Origin: Harmothoe impar | Taxonomy: Eukaryota; Annelida; Polychaeta; Phyllodocida; Polynoidae | Direction of reading: 5' to 3' | DNA length: 64,000 nucleotides | Assembly (NCBI GenBank): GCA_947462335.1 | Contig: OX381705.1 | Coordinates: 434,001 to 498,000 of the forward strand | Shown here: positions 40,923 through 51,828 of the stretch, in pieces | Layout: each line of letters begins with the position of its first letter | Position numbering within the stretch: position 1 is the first letter of the stretch | Translations under genes and position numbers: made by a program | The notes under the pieces: generated by a model | Databases searched by the model: none | What the model saw: only the letters and a program-made list of their open reading frames with translations | What the model was told of the DNA's origin: nothing

Positions 40923-41161
40923 TGCATAGAAAGGTGGGGGTCCCCCTGTTGAACAAGCACAGAGACTTCTTGTCAAGAAGTCTCTCAATTGTACGACCTC
41001 TTCCGCTGGTGTACTGTGATCCCCAAACTGTGCTGTGTTCAATGCCCACAGCACAGTTTGGGGATCACAGTACACCAGCGGAAGAGGTCGTACAATTGAG
41101 AGACTTCTTGACAAGAAGTCTCTGTGCTTGTTCAACAGGGGGACCCCCACCTTTCTATGCA
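40923..41161. repeat. Perfect 115-bp inverted repeat, 9-bp spacer
   Basis: 40923-41037 is the exact reverse complement of 41047-41161. The spacer TTCAATGCC is itself the LINE-A sequence that normally precedes the right arm. The palindrome would form a long hairpin in RNA or single-stranded DNA. Confidence 0.95.
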
Positions 41162-44100
41162 GATCCGGCAGACGATCAGCTCTGGACCTGACAATATGTC
41201 ACCCAACGATCTTTGCCGAGTATGACTGGAGAGTGCAGAGGGACCCCCTTGGAAGCGACCATTTCCCCATAATACTAAACACCGAAAAAAATAACAGCAA
41301 TGAAGACCAACCTGCACGGTGGAAGACCTACAAGGCAGACTGGGATCAATTCCAGGAAACCTGTGAGAGGTCATTCTTACCCTGGGCACTGGTCAAAGAG
41401 AAAACTGATCCCACACAGTACTTCACAGAAACCCTACGGGAAGTGAGTACTATGTGTATCCCCAAAACTTCCAAGCACCCCCCAGTGAGACCCTGCTACT
41501 GGTTCAACAATGACTGCCGCGAGTCTAGGAAAGCCAGAAGGAAAGCACTGAAGAAACTGGAGGGCAACATGAACTTGGGAAATATGCTTGCATATTACCA
41601 AGAACAAGCCAAAACTAAACTGGTTTACCACAGTGCAAAACGTGAGTCCTTCCGCGAGTACGTCAATACCATCGACAGCTCCACCCCGTTGAAAAAGGTT
41701 TATCAAAAGGTAAAGAGACTCAACGGCAAGCCCACTCCGTCAGTGACTCACATGAAAGTTGGTAATGAAACTTTGGAGACAGCCAAAGAGATTGCAGACT
41801 CACTTGCCGATCACTTTAACAAAGTCTCCTCTAGTGCAAACTATAGACAGGAGTTTCACCAACACAAAGAAAGGGAAGAGACGAGGCCGCTGAATCTGCT
41901 ATCCAAAAACCAGGAGGACTACAACAAGCCCCTCTCGATGGCAGAGTTGCAGCATGCCCTCACCCAGGCAAAAGACTCGTCTCCGGGCCCTGATGACATT
42001 CATTACCAGATGTTGAAGCACCTTCCAAAGCACCAACTTGAGCTGCTCCTGGATATCTTCAACAACATCTGGACCACAGGACAATACCCACCATCTTGGT
42101 CGGAGGCTATAGTTGTGCCCATCCCAAAACCAGGGAAGGATCCATCTGTGCCTTCGAGCTACAGACCCATTGCCATGACCAGCTGCCTGGCCAAGACGAT
42201 GGAGAGGATGGTCAACAACAGACTTGTATGGTATCTTGAGTCAAACAACCTCCTGACTCGGTACCAATCAGGTTTCCGCAAAGGTCGCAGTACCACAGAC
42301 CACCTTGTGCGTCTTGAGACCTACATCAGGAGAGGATTTGCCAACAACGAACATGTTGCTGCTGTATTTTTTGACCTTGAAAAGGCTTACGACACAACAT
42401 GGAAATTTGGCATCCTCCAAGACATTCAAAAGATGGGACTGCGGGGTAGACTACCACTATTTGTGGAAGGCTTCCTTGCTAACAGAACATTCAATGTCCG
42501 ACTTGGTGCCACCCAGTCGAAGACAGTTGACCAGGAGAATGGAGTCCCCCAGGGCTGCGTCCTCTCTGTGACGCTGTTCGGCATCAAAATCAATGAAATT
42601 GCCAAAACCCTCGGGTATAATGTGGAGTGCTGTCTGTATGTTGATGACTTTGTCATCTGCTACAGTGGTACCTCTATGGCAACTATTGAAAGAAAGCTCC
42701 AGCAGACACTTTCCCGCCTGGAGACTTGGAGCTTGCAAAACGGCTTCAAGTTCTCAGAAAGCAAGACCACCTGTGTACACTTTTGCCGAAGGCGAAGGTG
42801 TGCCGAGGCTCCTGCACTGACACTCCACGGGAAAGCACTGAAAGTTGAACCGCAGGTTAAATTCCTTGGACTCGTGTTTGACCGAATCCTCTCCTTCAAA
42901 CCCCATGTGGAATACCTGCGGAAGAGATGCCAAAAAGCCATGAACCTTCTGAAGATGCTCTCCCACACAGAGTGGGGAGCAGACCGGGAGATTCTTCTAA
43001 CACTCTACAAGACCTACATCCAGTCACGGCTGGACTACGGGTCGATTGTGTATGCATCTGCCGCAAGGTCTTACTTGGATTGGCTGAACCCGATTCAAAA
43101 CCAAGCCCTGCGGCTTTGCATTGGCGCTTTCCGATCCTCACCAGCCTGTAGTCTGCGGGTGGAGGCAGGGGTCCCCCCACTGGATCTCAGACGGGACAAA
43201 CTGTCTCTCCAATATGCCATCAGGGTCAAGGCAAACGAGAGAAATCCAACTCACAACACCATCTTCAACGAGGACCACAGTGTTTTCCGTAGAAAGAAAA
43301 ACGCAACAAAGCCTTATTCTATGAGGGTGAGAACCCTTATGAGAGAGGCCCGGATACCCATCTCAAAGGTCATGAAGGAAGGACCTGCCCAGTCCCCTCC
43401 GTGGACACGGGCGGGTCCCACCATCCTCTTTGACCTTTGTCAACATAAGAAAGGAGAAACCCAATCCAACATTTACATGGAAAAACTCACAGAAATCAGC
43501 CGTCAACACCTGGGTCACACCGAGGTGTTCACGGATGGTTCGAAAGATGGCAACCGTGTTGGCTTTGCCGCATTCACACCCTTTGGTACCCGCAAAGGAG
43601 CACTGCATGGAAGAAGTAGCATCTTCACTGCTGAGGCCCATGCTCTCCTTAGTGCTTTGGAGTGGATGAGGGTGTCAAGCCGAAAGGCCTTCATCATCTT
43701 CTCTGACTCCAAGTCGTGCCTGCAAGCAATACACCAACATGACCCCAAAAACCCTGTGGTGCAGGAGATCAAGCAATTGGTCTCCCACCTCAGAGACACC
43801 CAAAAGGAGGTAGTCCTCTGTTGGCTGCCCAGCCACATTGGCATAGAAGGGAACGAAGCTGCAGACGATGCAGCTAAGAAAGCCCTGAGACTGAAACCCA
43901 GCTCGGCTTGCATCCCTTCCTCAGACCTCCTCCCGATTTGCCGAGAGTTTACCAGACAGGAATGGCAGAAACGCTGGAACTCTGACAGAAACAACAAACT
44001 GAGAGCCATCGAACCTTCGATAGGCAAAAATCCTGACCATACAGGCTTGACTCGGAGGGAATCGACAAGACTGACCCGTCTTCGGATAGGCCACTCGTTG

Positions 44101-44322
44101 CTGACACACGGACACCTTATGAAGGGTGAAAATCAACCGGTATGTCAACGATGTCAAGTACCTCTGACCATGGAGCACTTGGTGCTCTTCTGTCAAGCAA
44201 CCAAGAAAAGTAGGGACGACCACCTTCGTGGCACGACGTCAATGAACAGCGTCTTCACTGACACTGGAAAGAAAGAACTGCTGAGCTTCCTCCGGGAAAC
44301 AAAGATGTTCGAAAAGATGTGA
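41038..44322 (+). CDS. LINE-A copy 3 ORF2: C-terminal endonuclease, RT, RNase H
   Basis: The frame is open from the GTG at 41035 for 1095 codons. It keeps the last part of the endonuclease including NAHSTVWGS, LDLTICHP and GSDHFPI (SDH at 41254-41262), the full reverse transcriptase (YVDD at 42637-42648), RNase H and the C-terminal knuckle. The N-terminal endonuclease residues (WNCRG, LQE) are lost to 5' truncation, so it is not autonomous. It gives the best local reference for the region deleted in copy 1. Confidence 0.88.
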   Translation, partial: FNAHSTVWGSQYTSGRGRTIERLLDKKSLCLFNRGTPTFLCRSGRRSALDLTICHPTIFAEYDWRVQRDPLGSDHFPIILNTEKNNSNEDQPARWKTYKADWDQFQETCERSFLPWALVKEKTDPTQYFTETLREVSTMCIPKTSKHPPVRPCYWFNNDCRESRKARRKALKKLEGNMNLGNMLAYYQEQAKTKLVYHSAKRESFREYVNTIDSSTPLKKVYQKVKRLNGKPTPSVTHMKVGNETLETAKEIADSLADHFNKVSSSANYRQEFHQHKEREETRPLNLLSKNQEDYNKPLSMAELQHALTQAKDSSPGPDDIHYQMLKHLPKHQLELLLDIFNNIWTTGQYPPSWSEAIVVPIPKPGKDPSVPSSYRPIAMTSCLAKTMERMVNNRLVWYLESNNLLTRYQSGFRKGRSTTDHLVRLETYIRRGFANNEHVAAVFFDLEKAYDTTWKFGILQDIQKMGLRGRLPLFVEGFLANRTFNVRLGATQSKTVDQENGVPQGCVLSVTLFGIKINEIAKTLGYNVECCLYVDDFVICYSGTSMATIERKLQQTLSRLETWSLQNGFKFSESKTTCVHFCRRRRCAEAPALTLHGKALKVEPQVKFLGLVFDRILSFKPHVEYLRKRCQKAMNLLKMLSHTEWGADREILLTLYKTYIQSRLDYGSIVYASAARSYLDWLNPIQNQALRLCIGAFRSSPACSLRVEAGVPPLDLRRDKLSLQYAIRVKANERNPTHNTIFNEDHSVFRRKKNATKPYSMRVRTLMREARIPISKVMKEGPAQSPPWTRAGPTILFDLCQHKKGETQSNIYMEKLTEISRQHLGHTEVFTDGSKDGNRVGFAAFTPFGTRKGALHGRSSIFTAEAHALLSALEWMRVSSRKAFIIFSDSKSCLQAIHQHDPKNPVVQEIKQLVSHLRDTQKEVVLCWLPSHIGIEGNEAADDAAKKALRLKPSSACIPSSDLLPICREFTRQEWQKRWNSDRNNKLRAIEPSIGKNPDHTGLTRRESTRLTRLRIGHSLLTHGHLMKGENQPVCQRCQVPLTMEHLVLFCQATKKSRDDHLRGTTSMNSVFTDTGKKELLSFLRETKMFEKM

Positions 44323-44779
44323 AAGGGGAGGAACAGGCCCCCCTGTGATTCGGTAGGGTAGGCTGGAGAAGATATTCTCTAGCCAGATGGAAAGTAGTTG
44401 CATACTCGCCAGCCCTGATCTGCTGGCCCGATTGGTATGGAACTACGACTGGTTCGCCGGTGTCAGGATAATGTGACTGGCCAGATGATGTGTCTACAGT
44501 CTGTGGCACAGCACCTGTGTGAGGCAGCACAATAAAGCGGGGCCCGATGCCACGAGCAGTATTTCACTGCTACGAGCCGTGTCCCACTGCTACAAACAGA
44601 CTCACAAACACATGCACGCGCACACGCACCCACACACTTATGCGCAACATCTAAATGAGAAAAGAAAGGACCTACTGTCCAATCAAATCTGAGAAGTCCC
44701 ACAGGGTCTATGTACGCTGGGACGTTAAGCAAGTCAATCAATCAATCAATCAATCCACACACAAGTTTCTCCGTATGAA

Positions 44780-44945
44780 GTCGGCTGCCAAGGGGTAGCG
44801 GTAAATGTGTAGGAGCAGGATTTCTATCTTTTGGCTCATCTCATAGATTGGATCTTCCTGGATAGAATCGGCCTACCTTTTTTACTTGTAGAATTGATGA
44901 GATAGGTATTCGGCCTCTACTGCAGGAGGGGTCTTCTTGATGTCT
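44780..44945 (+). mobile_element. LINE-B-like 3' region fragment
   Basis: GGTAAATGTGTAGGAGCAGG, GGCTCATCTCATAGATT and CGGCCTACCTTTT match 62795-62890 near the LINE-B 3' end. It lacks the ACAAA tail and contains a small rearrangement near 44900. Confidence 0.65.
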
Positions 44946-45070
44946 CCTACCTTGTTCTGTTTTTGTGGGTCATGAGTTTGGAAAATTGATAGTCTTGCTC
45001 TGCAGACTTGTAGCTCACATTGTCAGTCACTTTGCATGGGTAGAATGCCGATAGAGGGTGCTTCTAACCT

Positions 45071-45517
45071 CTATAATACACAGTTTCTTGTGTCACAATC
45101 ACCTGTTTTGCTTCCGCCTTGTGTGTCTTGCTTCTCACCATTTTTTACGACACACATTTCTGCTTGTTGGTTTTGTTCTCTTAAGCTGTCCTTTGAGCTC
45201 AACAATCTCTGTGTTAGCCCTACATAATTTTGTGAGTGTATCTTGTAGGTCATTTTGGCATCTCAGCAGTTCAGATGATGGACTAGTGTAGTGAAGTCCC
45301 TCCATCCAAACCCATGGCTTGTCCTTGTCTGCGGCTGGTGTCTGGGTCTCACATAGGCTGGGGTGAACCAAAGTCGTGAATTTCTTCGCAGTATGGCATC
45401 AAAAACACTTTCCTCTCCCGATATTATATCTGTGAGTGGCTTTTCTTGTGTCAACCAATTGTTGAAGTCACATTTCTCAGCCATTTTAAAACTTGAGTAA
45501 GTCTCCTGCGAAGTCAA
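45071..45517 (-). pseudogene. N-terminal coiled-coil remnant of a repetitive gene
   Basis: The minus strand starts MAEKCDFNNWLTQEK and then, after a one-base shift near 45350, reads SLCETQTPAADKDKPW and a coiled coil (LLRCQNDLQDTLTKLCRANTE). It may be the N-terminus of the transposase-like family represented by 8506-9941 and 46251-46813, but the pieces are not in the expected order. Confidence 0.4.
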
Positions 45518-45838
45518 TGGGATGTTAAACTATCTAAACAAACAAACAAACCCTGGCCCCCTGCTGCAGGCAGCTTGACACCAAGCTGTCAGTCAAAGCA
45601 CCATTATCCACGCCATCTTGGTCTGTGGAGACAACTCACAGCTCATTCTCTAAGTCCAACTATTTTGCTTGTATACTAAGGTTCATCTCTGTATGGGCAT
45701 TCTCTTTTGTTGACCATAACTGGTTTTTGCAGTCAGAATTCGAAGCTTTTAGACTAGAGATTATATATGTGAGTGGCTTTTCTTCTTTGCCAATTGTTTA
45801 AGTCACATTTCTCAGCCATGTACGATGAGGTAGGTTAC
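45417..45838 (+). repeat. Direct duplication, left copy
   Basis: About 420 bases, from GAGTGGCTTTTCTTGTGTCAACC to CAGCCATGTACGATGAGG, recur at 46828-47236 with few changes. The block includes a LINE-B-type tail (CAATGGGATGTTAAACTA then AAACAAACAAAC) and the MAEKC start codon region. Confidence 0.85.
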
Positions 45839-46250
45839 CTTTGTCTCGGTAAGCCTTGTGATCATACATTATTATATCTTTTTGACAATTTCTATCTTTT
45901 CAAATAGGTTGCTCTTACCTAAAAGCCTTTTGTCCCATTTTTCACAATACACAACTCAATATCAAAATCAGGAATTCCTTTCTTTTCCATCGTGGGTGCG
46001 AGATGCTGCTGTCTGACACAAGTGGTGAATGTCCAGCCTCTTTTCTTGGCATCATCACAGGACATGCCAATACCCAGTAGTATAAAGTCTACCTGCAGGT
46101 GGTCTATGATGTACTGTAAGATGTCTTAAAATTGCAGCTTGGCTTTCACTTTTTCTAGTTTGCATTGTTCTCCTTCTGTGTTGTCGTACATTGTTTGTGC
46201 CTGTTCTACTGTTTGCCAAAGAGTTGCGTTTGTGATGCTGGTTGTGAGCT
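45839..46250 (-). pseudogene. Decayed exon, first copy (see 47803-48328)
   Basis: 45925-46080 matches 47840-48000. The minus strand reads DDAKKRGWTFTTCVRQQH and FDIELCIVKNG. No flanking splice sites are secure. Confidence 0.4.
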
Positions 46251-46813
46251 TCACCTTAAGAAGCAGTTCTCTTTCTTTTTTCCCCTTGTAAGCTGTTGCT
46301 TGCGCTCTGTGTTTTGAATCGGATCTCTCTTGATAGTCTCCATGCGACTACGGAACTGTTGTCGTAACGCGGGGACATCAACTCGAGCCTTGTCCAGTAA
46401 TTTGTCTCGCTCTGCCTGTTCTAATGATAAAGCCACTTGCGTGTCGGGTTCAGGCTATACATGATGAGTGTTTCATTGACCATCAATGTTGCATTGGGCC
46501 TGCATCTCAGCATTCTGTCCAAGTGTGAAAACACAAATTCTGGCAGTTTGTTATGCGGGACAACAGACTTTGTTCTTTCCCTTGGAATCGAACAATTTGC
46601 ATCATACATTCCACCTGGAAGGTGATCTTTTACCATGCGTGTCAAAAGACCATGCATAGCAGCACAGACTGTTAGGGCCATTGGCAGAGCAATTTCATTT
46701 AGGTCATCTTGCTGGCACAATGCGTCAAACTCATCATCACGTTTTACCATGTCTGGAAAGGGGGAATCTTCACCAGTGATGAAGGTGCTTGCATCTTTTG
46801 ACATCCTATCCAA
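46251..46813 (-). pseudogene. C-terminal part of transposase-like repetitive protein
   Basis: The minus strand reads DLNEIALPMALTVCAAMHG, HNKLPEFVFSHLDRML and RCRPNATLMVNETLIMYS, then shifts one base near 46430 into LSLEQAERDKLLDKARVDV and a basic tail. The LDRML...PNAT...IMYS pattern is what I expect near the C-terminus of the family at 8506-9941. It is broken by the shift and isolated from its N-terminus. Confidence 0.5.
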
Positions 46814-46827
46814 GTAGTCTTTGAGTC

Positions 46828-47236
46828 TGTAAGTGACTTCTCATGTCAACCAATTGTTGAAGTCACATTTCTCAGCCATTTTAAAACTTGAGTAAGTCTC
46901 CTGCAAAGTCAATGGGACGTTAAACTACCCAACAAACAAACAAACCCTGGCCACCGGCTGCAGGCAGCTTGACACCAAGCTGTCAGTCAAAGCACCAGCA
47001 TCCACGCCATCTTGGTCTGTCAAGACAACTCACAGCTCATTCTCAAAGTCCAACTGTTTTGCTTGTATACTAAGGTTCATCTCTGTATGGGCATTCTCTT
47101 TTGTTGACCATAACTGGTTTTTGCAGTCAGAATTCGAAGCTTTTAGACTAGAGATTATATCTGTGAGTGGCTTTTCTTCTTTGCCAATTGTTTAAGTCAC
47201 ATTTCTCAGCCATGTACGATGAGGTCAATCAATCAA
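46828..47236 (+). repeat. Direct duplication, right copy
   Basis: This is the second copy of 45417-45838, about 1.4 kb downstream. The transposase-like remnant lies between the copies. Confidence 0.85.
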
Positions 47237-47277
47237 TACGATGAGGTAGGATACCTTTTCCTTGGTATGTTAGTTAA

Positions 47278-47346
47278 GCCAGACGATGCAGCTAAGAAAG
47301 CACTGAGACTGAAACCCAGCTCGGCTTGCATCCCTTCCTCAGACCT
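47278..47346 (+). mobile_element. LINE-A RNase H fragment
   Basis: CAGACGATGCAGCTAAGAAA through CATCCCTTCCTCAGACCT matches 32916-32985. It is isolated, without a tail. Confidence 0.8.
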
Positions 47347-47569
47347 TATCTGATATAAGCTTTGCGGTAATCAAGCATCCAAATCCATAAGCATCAGATA
47401 TATCATAAGACGAAGGAAAGAATATGTACTGCAATGTCTGTATTACTTCATACTATGACCTGATCGTCCACATCAAATATGGAAATCAGTGGTTCAATCA
47501 CCTCGGGTGTAAATCCTCGGTGTTTTGCCACGGATAGCAGTAGCTGCATAACAGCGTATCTGAAGTTGA

Positions 47570-47682
47570 TGCAACATCTAAATGAGAAAGGAAAGGACCT
47601 ATTGTCCGATCAAATCTGAGAAGTCCCACAGGGTCTATGTACGCTGGGACGTTAAGCAAATCAATCAATCAATCAATCAATT
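47570..47682 (+). mobile_element. LINE-A 3' terminal fragment with CAAT tail
   Basis: GCAACATCTAAATGAGAAAG through GGGACGTTAAGCAAATC and (CAAT)n. It is 5'-truncated to about 110 bases. Confidence 0.85.
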
Positions 47683-47802
47683 GTCATCATAAATTATTAC
47701 ATGATCTTTTTGACAATTTCTATCAATTTCTATCTTTTCAAATAGGTTGCTCTTGCCTATTTAAAAGCGAGTTTTCTTCTTGTTTCTTCAGGACCCTTCT
47801 TT

Positions 47803-48328
47803 TTAAAGGAGAATGGCCCATTTAGTTCCCGCTTCAGCATCAAACTCTTTTGTCCCATTTTTCACAATACACAGCTCAATATCAAAACTAGAAATTCCCC
47901 TCTTTTCCATCGTGGGTACGAGATGCTGCTGTCTGACACAAGTGGTGAATGTCCAGCCCCTTTTCTTGGCATCATGGCAGGACATGCCAATACCCAGTAG
48001 TATAAGGTCTGCCTGCAGGTGGTCTAGGCTGATGTACTGTAAGATGTCTTGGCATCACCGCAGGACATGCCAATACCCAGTAGTATAAAGTCTACCTGCA
48101 GGTGGTCTAGGCTGATGTACTGTAAGATGTCTTGGCATCATGGCAGGACATGACAATACCCGGGAGAGGTGGTTTCTGCCTCAGGTTGAGAGACTTCAGG
48201 ATGCTCTTCCTTTGACGTCTTGTGTTTCCTTTTCTTGTGTTTCTTGTGTAAACCACTGTCTTCCTCCAGCTGGTCCTCTGGTACCTCTGCTGAAAATGAG
48301 GCCCTATCACATTTTCCCATTTTGTCCT
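47803..48328 (-). pseudogene. Decayed exon pair with 83-bp internal duplication
   Basis: After an acceptor TTATTTCCAG near 48328, the minus strand reads DKMGKCDRASFSAEVPED, a Lys-rich NLS-like KKHKKRKHK, then further on MSCHDAKKRGWTFTTCV and FDIELCIVKNGTKE. Between these, a block of about 83 bases (GGACATGCCAATACCCAGTA through GTACTGTAAGATGTCTT) is tandemly repeated. Diverged relatives occur at 45925 and 28800-28900. Family unknown. Confidence 0.4.
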
Positions 48329-48660
48329 GGAAATAACAAGTTGAGTCTAGCACATGCAGTGATAATTTATAAAAGATGAATTCTATGACACTTTTGGCTT
48401 AGAAGAATAAGGTTGGTACCGTAAAACTTCTTTGATAAGAAGCCAACCAGAATTTGGGATTTGAGGCCCACTTTGGCTTATGATATTTCTCAATCAGCTT
48501 GTATTGGGAGGGTTTCTAACACAATATTTATCTACTTTGTACTGTTCAAAAACGGCCGATATAAATTTCTATTACAATACACAACATAGTATGGACCTTA
48601 ACTGGCGTATCACCCCTGTGTTACATGTAGATGTACAACTGCAGTCCTATATCCATGGGT

Positions 48661-48750
48661 GTGGGGCCTGGAGGATGGGTGCTGGGTTATGTGGTGCCTG
48701 GAGGATGGGTGCTGGGTTATGTGGGGCCTGGAGGATGGGTGCTGGGTTAT
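48661..48750. repeat. 30-bp minisatellite, three units
   Basis: GTGGGGCCTGGAGGATGGGT plus GCTGGGTTAT repeated exactly three times, apart from one G-to-T change in unit 2. Readable as AWRMGAGLCG on plus, but no gene context supports coding. Confidence 0.95.
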
Positions 48751-49642
48751 GTGGGTTAAGGCTCAAGCACTGCCCAAAACACATAGATAGGATCAAAGCA
48801 TTGAGGAGCTAGTGATGTTATTGATACCCCCCATATCGGTATTGTGGCATTTCTGGGATTCAATATATCAGATATCTTAGTACATTGGTCGTCCTCTTTC
48901 TCCTATAAGTGGGCATATCTTAACTTACCACGATGCCCTGTGAAATAGTATGCTCTGCCATGAGGGGGGGGGGGTGTGTTTTCCTCTACATGTGCTGCCT
49001 GAGCTGTTTCCTTATCCAAAGTATGTATTTCATCCACCCTGTCAGCAATGTATCTGGGGAAGAAGTTCACAATCTTTAGATTAGCACCGTCTGCAGATTT
49101 ATATACCGTACAGATCTGTGGGAGATTGTATCTTTCACCATACTATCACAAATCTGGAAAAGATTAGCGATAGACCTTACACTCAAAAGAGAAGAGCGGG
49201 GTTTTCCAGTGACAATTAGTTTCAGCACATGAGACAGGGGTGCCAGTAACCCAGAAGGGAACAAAGATTCCATGTAAAATAGCAACGTGTGCTGACAGGC
49301 TGCTAGCATTTGGGACACAACTTCTTCCTTCTCCACTGTTTTTCTTCTCTTGGCAGGATTTTTCCTTCTCTCTCTTTCAGCATGTCAGTTCGTGGGTACA
49401 CTGTGAGGTACTTGATGTATGTCTGGACTTTAAACAAATCAATCAATCAATCGTGGGTACACTGAAGTCCCGCTACTGCTGTAGTTGGTTCCTCTATAGG
49501 CGTGAATTTGCAGTTCCTAAATGCTATACCTAATAAAAGTCCTATCAAACGCTAAGCTAAGCTATTAGGATTTTCAGCATAGTGGGACACCGCTGTCAGA
49601 AATCATATTTGAAATTAGCTAGCTAGCTGAAAATCCACTTTG
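48751..49642 (-). other. Degenerate coding traces and SINE tail
   Basis: 49080-48960 (minus) reads NFFPRYIADRVDEIHTLDKE, and 49336-49076 reads an open but unrecognised frame; they may be decayed exons. A G-rich run lies at 48964-48975. 49405-49452 is the tail of the SINE family at 2210-2403. Confidence 0.35.
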
Positions 49643-49775
49643 TCAGTGTTGTCCTACCCATGGAGGCAACCTTACTTCTAGTACATTGATATTTCTTGCG
49701 AGTTATTCCCCTGAAACCAGCAATGGATGATACACGGCAGCATAGTTCCAGCCCATTTCATCACCAGCCGCCGTC
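49643..49775 (+). repeat. Direct repeat flanking the 49.7-53 kb gene region, left copy
   Basis: CAGTGTTGTCCTACCCATGG through CATTTCATCACCAGCCGCC recurs at 53058-53190 with about ten changes. The left copy overlaps the end of the transposase-like pseudogene and its 3' flank. Confidence 0.8.
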
Positions 49776-51756
49776 TGACAAACCCTTCAGAGCGCCGCCT
49801 TCTCCATCGCAGGGACCTTTTCCGTGGCCTGCCTCTAACCAGTTCCAGGTTATCCGGATGCCAAACAAGTTAGATGCCCGCTTTAGCGTCTGGCAAGCGT
49901 ACCTGTTCCGGTATTGTGAAGAGGGTGAATCTGTTACCAGGTGTAGGTGCTCCATGTCCGGCACTAGACGCTTTATTTCAGCCACAAGGAGTAAAAGGAA
50001 GGTGAAGGTGGTGGGGAAACACTTTTGCTTCACGCTGCTTATCCCAACGAAGTTAAAGTTTTTCAACTTTTCGGCCTCCTCTTCTCCCAACAACTTTGCA
50101 TACATCACCATGGGGTGTAATGTCAACTGGTCTTTTCCGAAAAAGGCTGCCTGAATCTCTGCCATGAAAGACGTTGACCAATTTTCGGCATAGTCCATTT
50201 GACAAATCACATGCTTTGGTGGTAGATTTTCCTTCAGGAGTTATGATGGCTGTGTACTGGGCCTCTACCCTTGCCTGGTGCGCTCTGAAAACATTAAGAG
50301 CAGATAGGAATCGTTTCTTGAACTTCCTTTTCGTGTACTGTTTTTTCTCCAGGACCGTGTGGTACACCCTACGTTGCTTAGGACCCTCCGGGGGGTACCA
50401 TCGTGTCTCCTTGTCCCACCTTTTGAACTGGACTACTTCTGCAGTAATGGCAGTGCAGCCGTGATGTTTTCGTCCAACAAGAGTATGAGCTCAGACGTAC
50501 GGTTTGGCAAGCCCTGCACAGCCGAGCATCAATCCCATGTTGGCGTGCGGATTGCAGAGGCACACCGACCGTTTCAGGAAGACAGAGGTCTTCACAGTGC
50601 GCTTGTCCCTTGCTTTGCAGAAGGTAGCAAAGAACAAGGCCAGGTCCGTCTCCACGACGAACTTGCGGTGTAAGTTGCGCATGCAGTCTACCAGCGCAAC
50701 AATAGGAATACCGACGTCTTTTCTGTAATACTTCTTGTCAAGAAGTGTGTATGAAATGTCGTCACGGCGCAGGAACTCATCGACAGCACGGCGCTTGTAG
50801 TCAGCCATGCGACAGCGAGACGTCATCTGCTTTTTGCTTTTGTTCTTGGGGAAGATAGAGTTCCTGGACAGACGTATAGCTCGGGCTATGCTTGATTTCT
50901 GGGGAAAACCGTTTCCTTGAACCTCCCAGACGCTCACTGAAAAGAATCTTCTTGGTGTCAGTTGAAGCATTCTTAAGTTGTTCCAAGATTTCAAAAAGGG
51001 GTAAGGCCATCTTCAGTTGGGCATGGGTGGGACCAGGTAGTCCAATATCTTCCAAGAACTTTACTGTCTCCTTGTACACCGAAGAGGATTCGAGACTTTC
51101 AGAGTCCCCATCATGTCCATTCTCGCCTACTGAATCGGTGGCCAGAGCAAAGCCAACCTCCAGATTCTCGACCCACTCAGGGCACAGGGTATCGTCGTCG
51201 TCATCCTCCCCTTCTGAATCAGTGCACAGCACAAAGTCAAGCTCCGGATTTTCGACCCACTGGGGGCACGGACTGTCGTCGTCGTCATCGTCATCCTTGC
51301 TTCTGAATCGGTGGCCAGCACAAAGCCAACCTCTGGATTCTCGACCCACTCGGGGCACAGAGTAGCGTTGTAGCCAACCTCCGGATTCTCGACCCACTCG
51401 AGGCACAGAGTAGCGTTGTAGCCAACCTCTGGATTCTCGACCCACTCGGGGCACAGAGTAGCGTTGTAGCCAACCTCTGGATTCTCGACCCACTCGGGGC
51501 ACAGAGTAGCGTTGTAGCCAACCTCAGGATTCTCGACCCACTCGGGGCACAGAGTAGCATTGTAGCCAACCTCCGGATTTTCGACCCACTCGGGGCACAG
51601 AGTGGCGTTGTCGTCGTCATAGTCGCCTTCTGAATCAGTGGCCAGCACTAAGCCAACCTCCGGATTCTCGTCCCACTTGGGGCATTCTGTAACGAGCTGC
51701 TGGAGGCTTCCATCCCGCACGGGGCTCATTACACCGGTGTTCACGTTCACTTCCAT
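49761..51756 (-). pseudogene. Transposase-like gene with CPEWVENPEVG repeats, multiply frameshifted
   Basis: N-terminus: MEVNVNTGVMSPV, then six or more 16-residue NATLCPEWVENPEVGY repeats, then acidic DSEG-DDDD blocks. The frame shifts near 51295 and again near 50930. The middle reads RAVDEFLRRDDISYTLLDKK, FFATFCKARDK and SVCLCNPHANMG. Another shift near 50200 leads to the C-terminal catalytic-like region: CQMDYAENWSTSFM, TDSPSSQYRNRY and AGHGKGPCDGEGG. The DYAEN / DSPSSQY / HGKGPCDG set marks a family widespread in invertebrate genomes that looks like a DDE-type transposase or its domesticated relatives. At least three frameshifts inactivate this copy, yet most codons are preserved. Confidence 0.6.
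51318..51612 (-). repeat. 48-bp coding minisatellite
   Basis: About six units that begin GCCAACCTCCGGATTCTCGA on plus. On the minus strand each encodes 16 residues around CPEWVENPEVG. Codon-level changes are mostly at third positions (for example CTCCGG/CTCTGG/CTCAGG), consistent with past selection on the peptide. Confidence 0.9.
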
Positions 51757-51828
51757 TAGTCGGTCCGCATTGTTGTCTTTATCTGCCTCATGTGGTTGTC
51801 ATGCTTTTTCCGTCTCACTGCAACTCTC

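Larger units (their letters stand above)
40761..44753 (+). mobile_element. LINE-A copy 3 with fold-back 5' end
   Basis: An 11-bp target-site duplication TCCACACACAA (40750-40760 and 44754-44764) defines the insertion. Within it, in order, are a sense RNase H piece (40761-40922), a 115-base antisense endonuclease arm (40923-41037), a 9-base spacer, and a sense element from the endonuclease (41038) through ORF2, the 3' region and the (CAAT)n tail. All of this lies between the duplications, so it entered as one event. The sequences match copy 1 almost exactly. Confidence 0.92.

Noticed and set aside
44255..44741. Minus-strand frames in the LINE-A 3' region as a small gene
   Set aside because: Identical frames occur at 33312 and 36823 simply because the 3' region is copied with each element.
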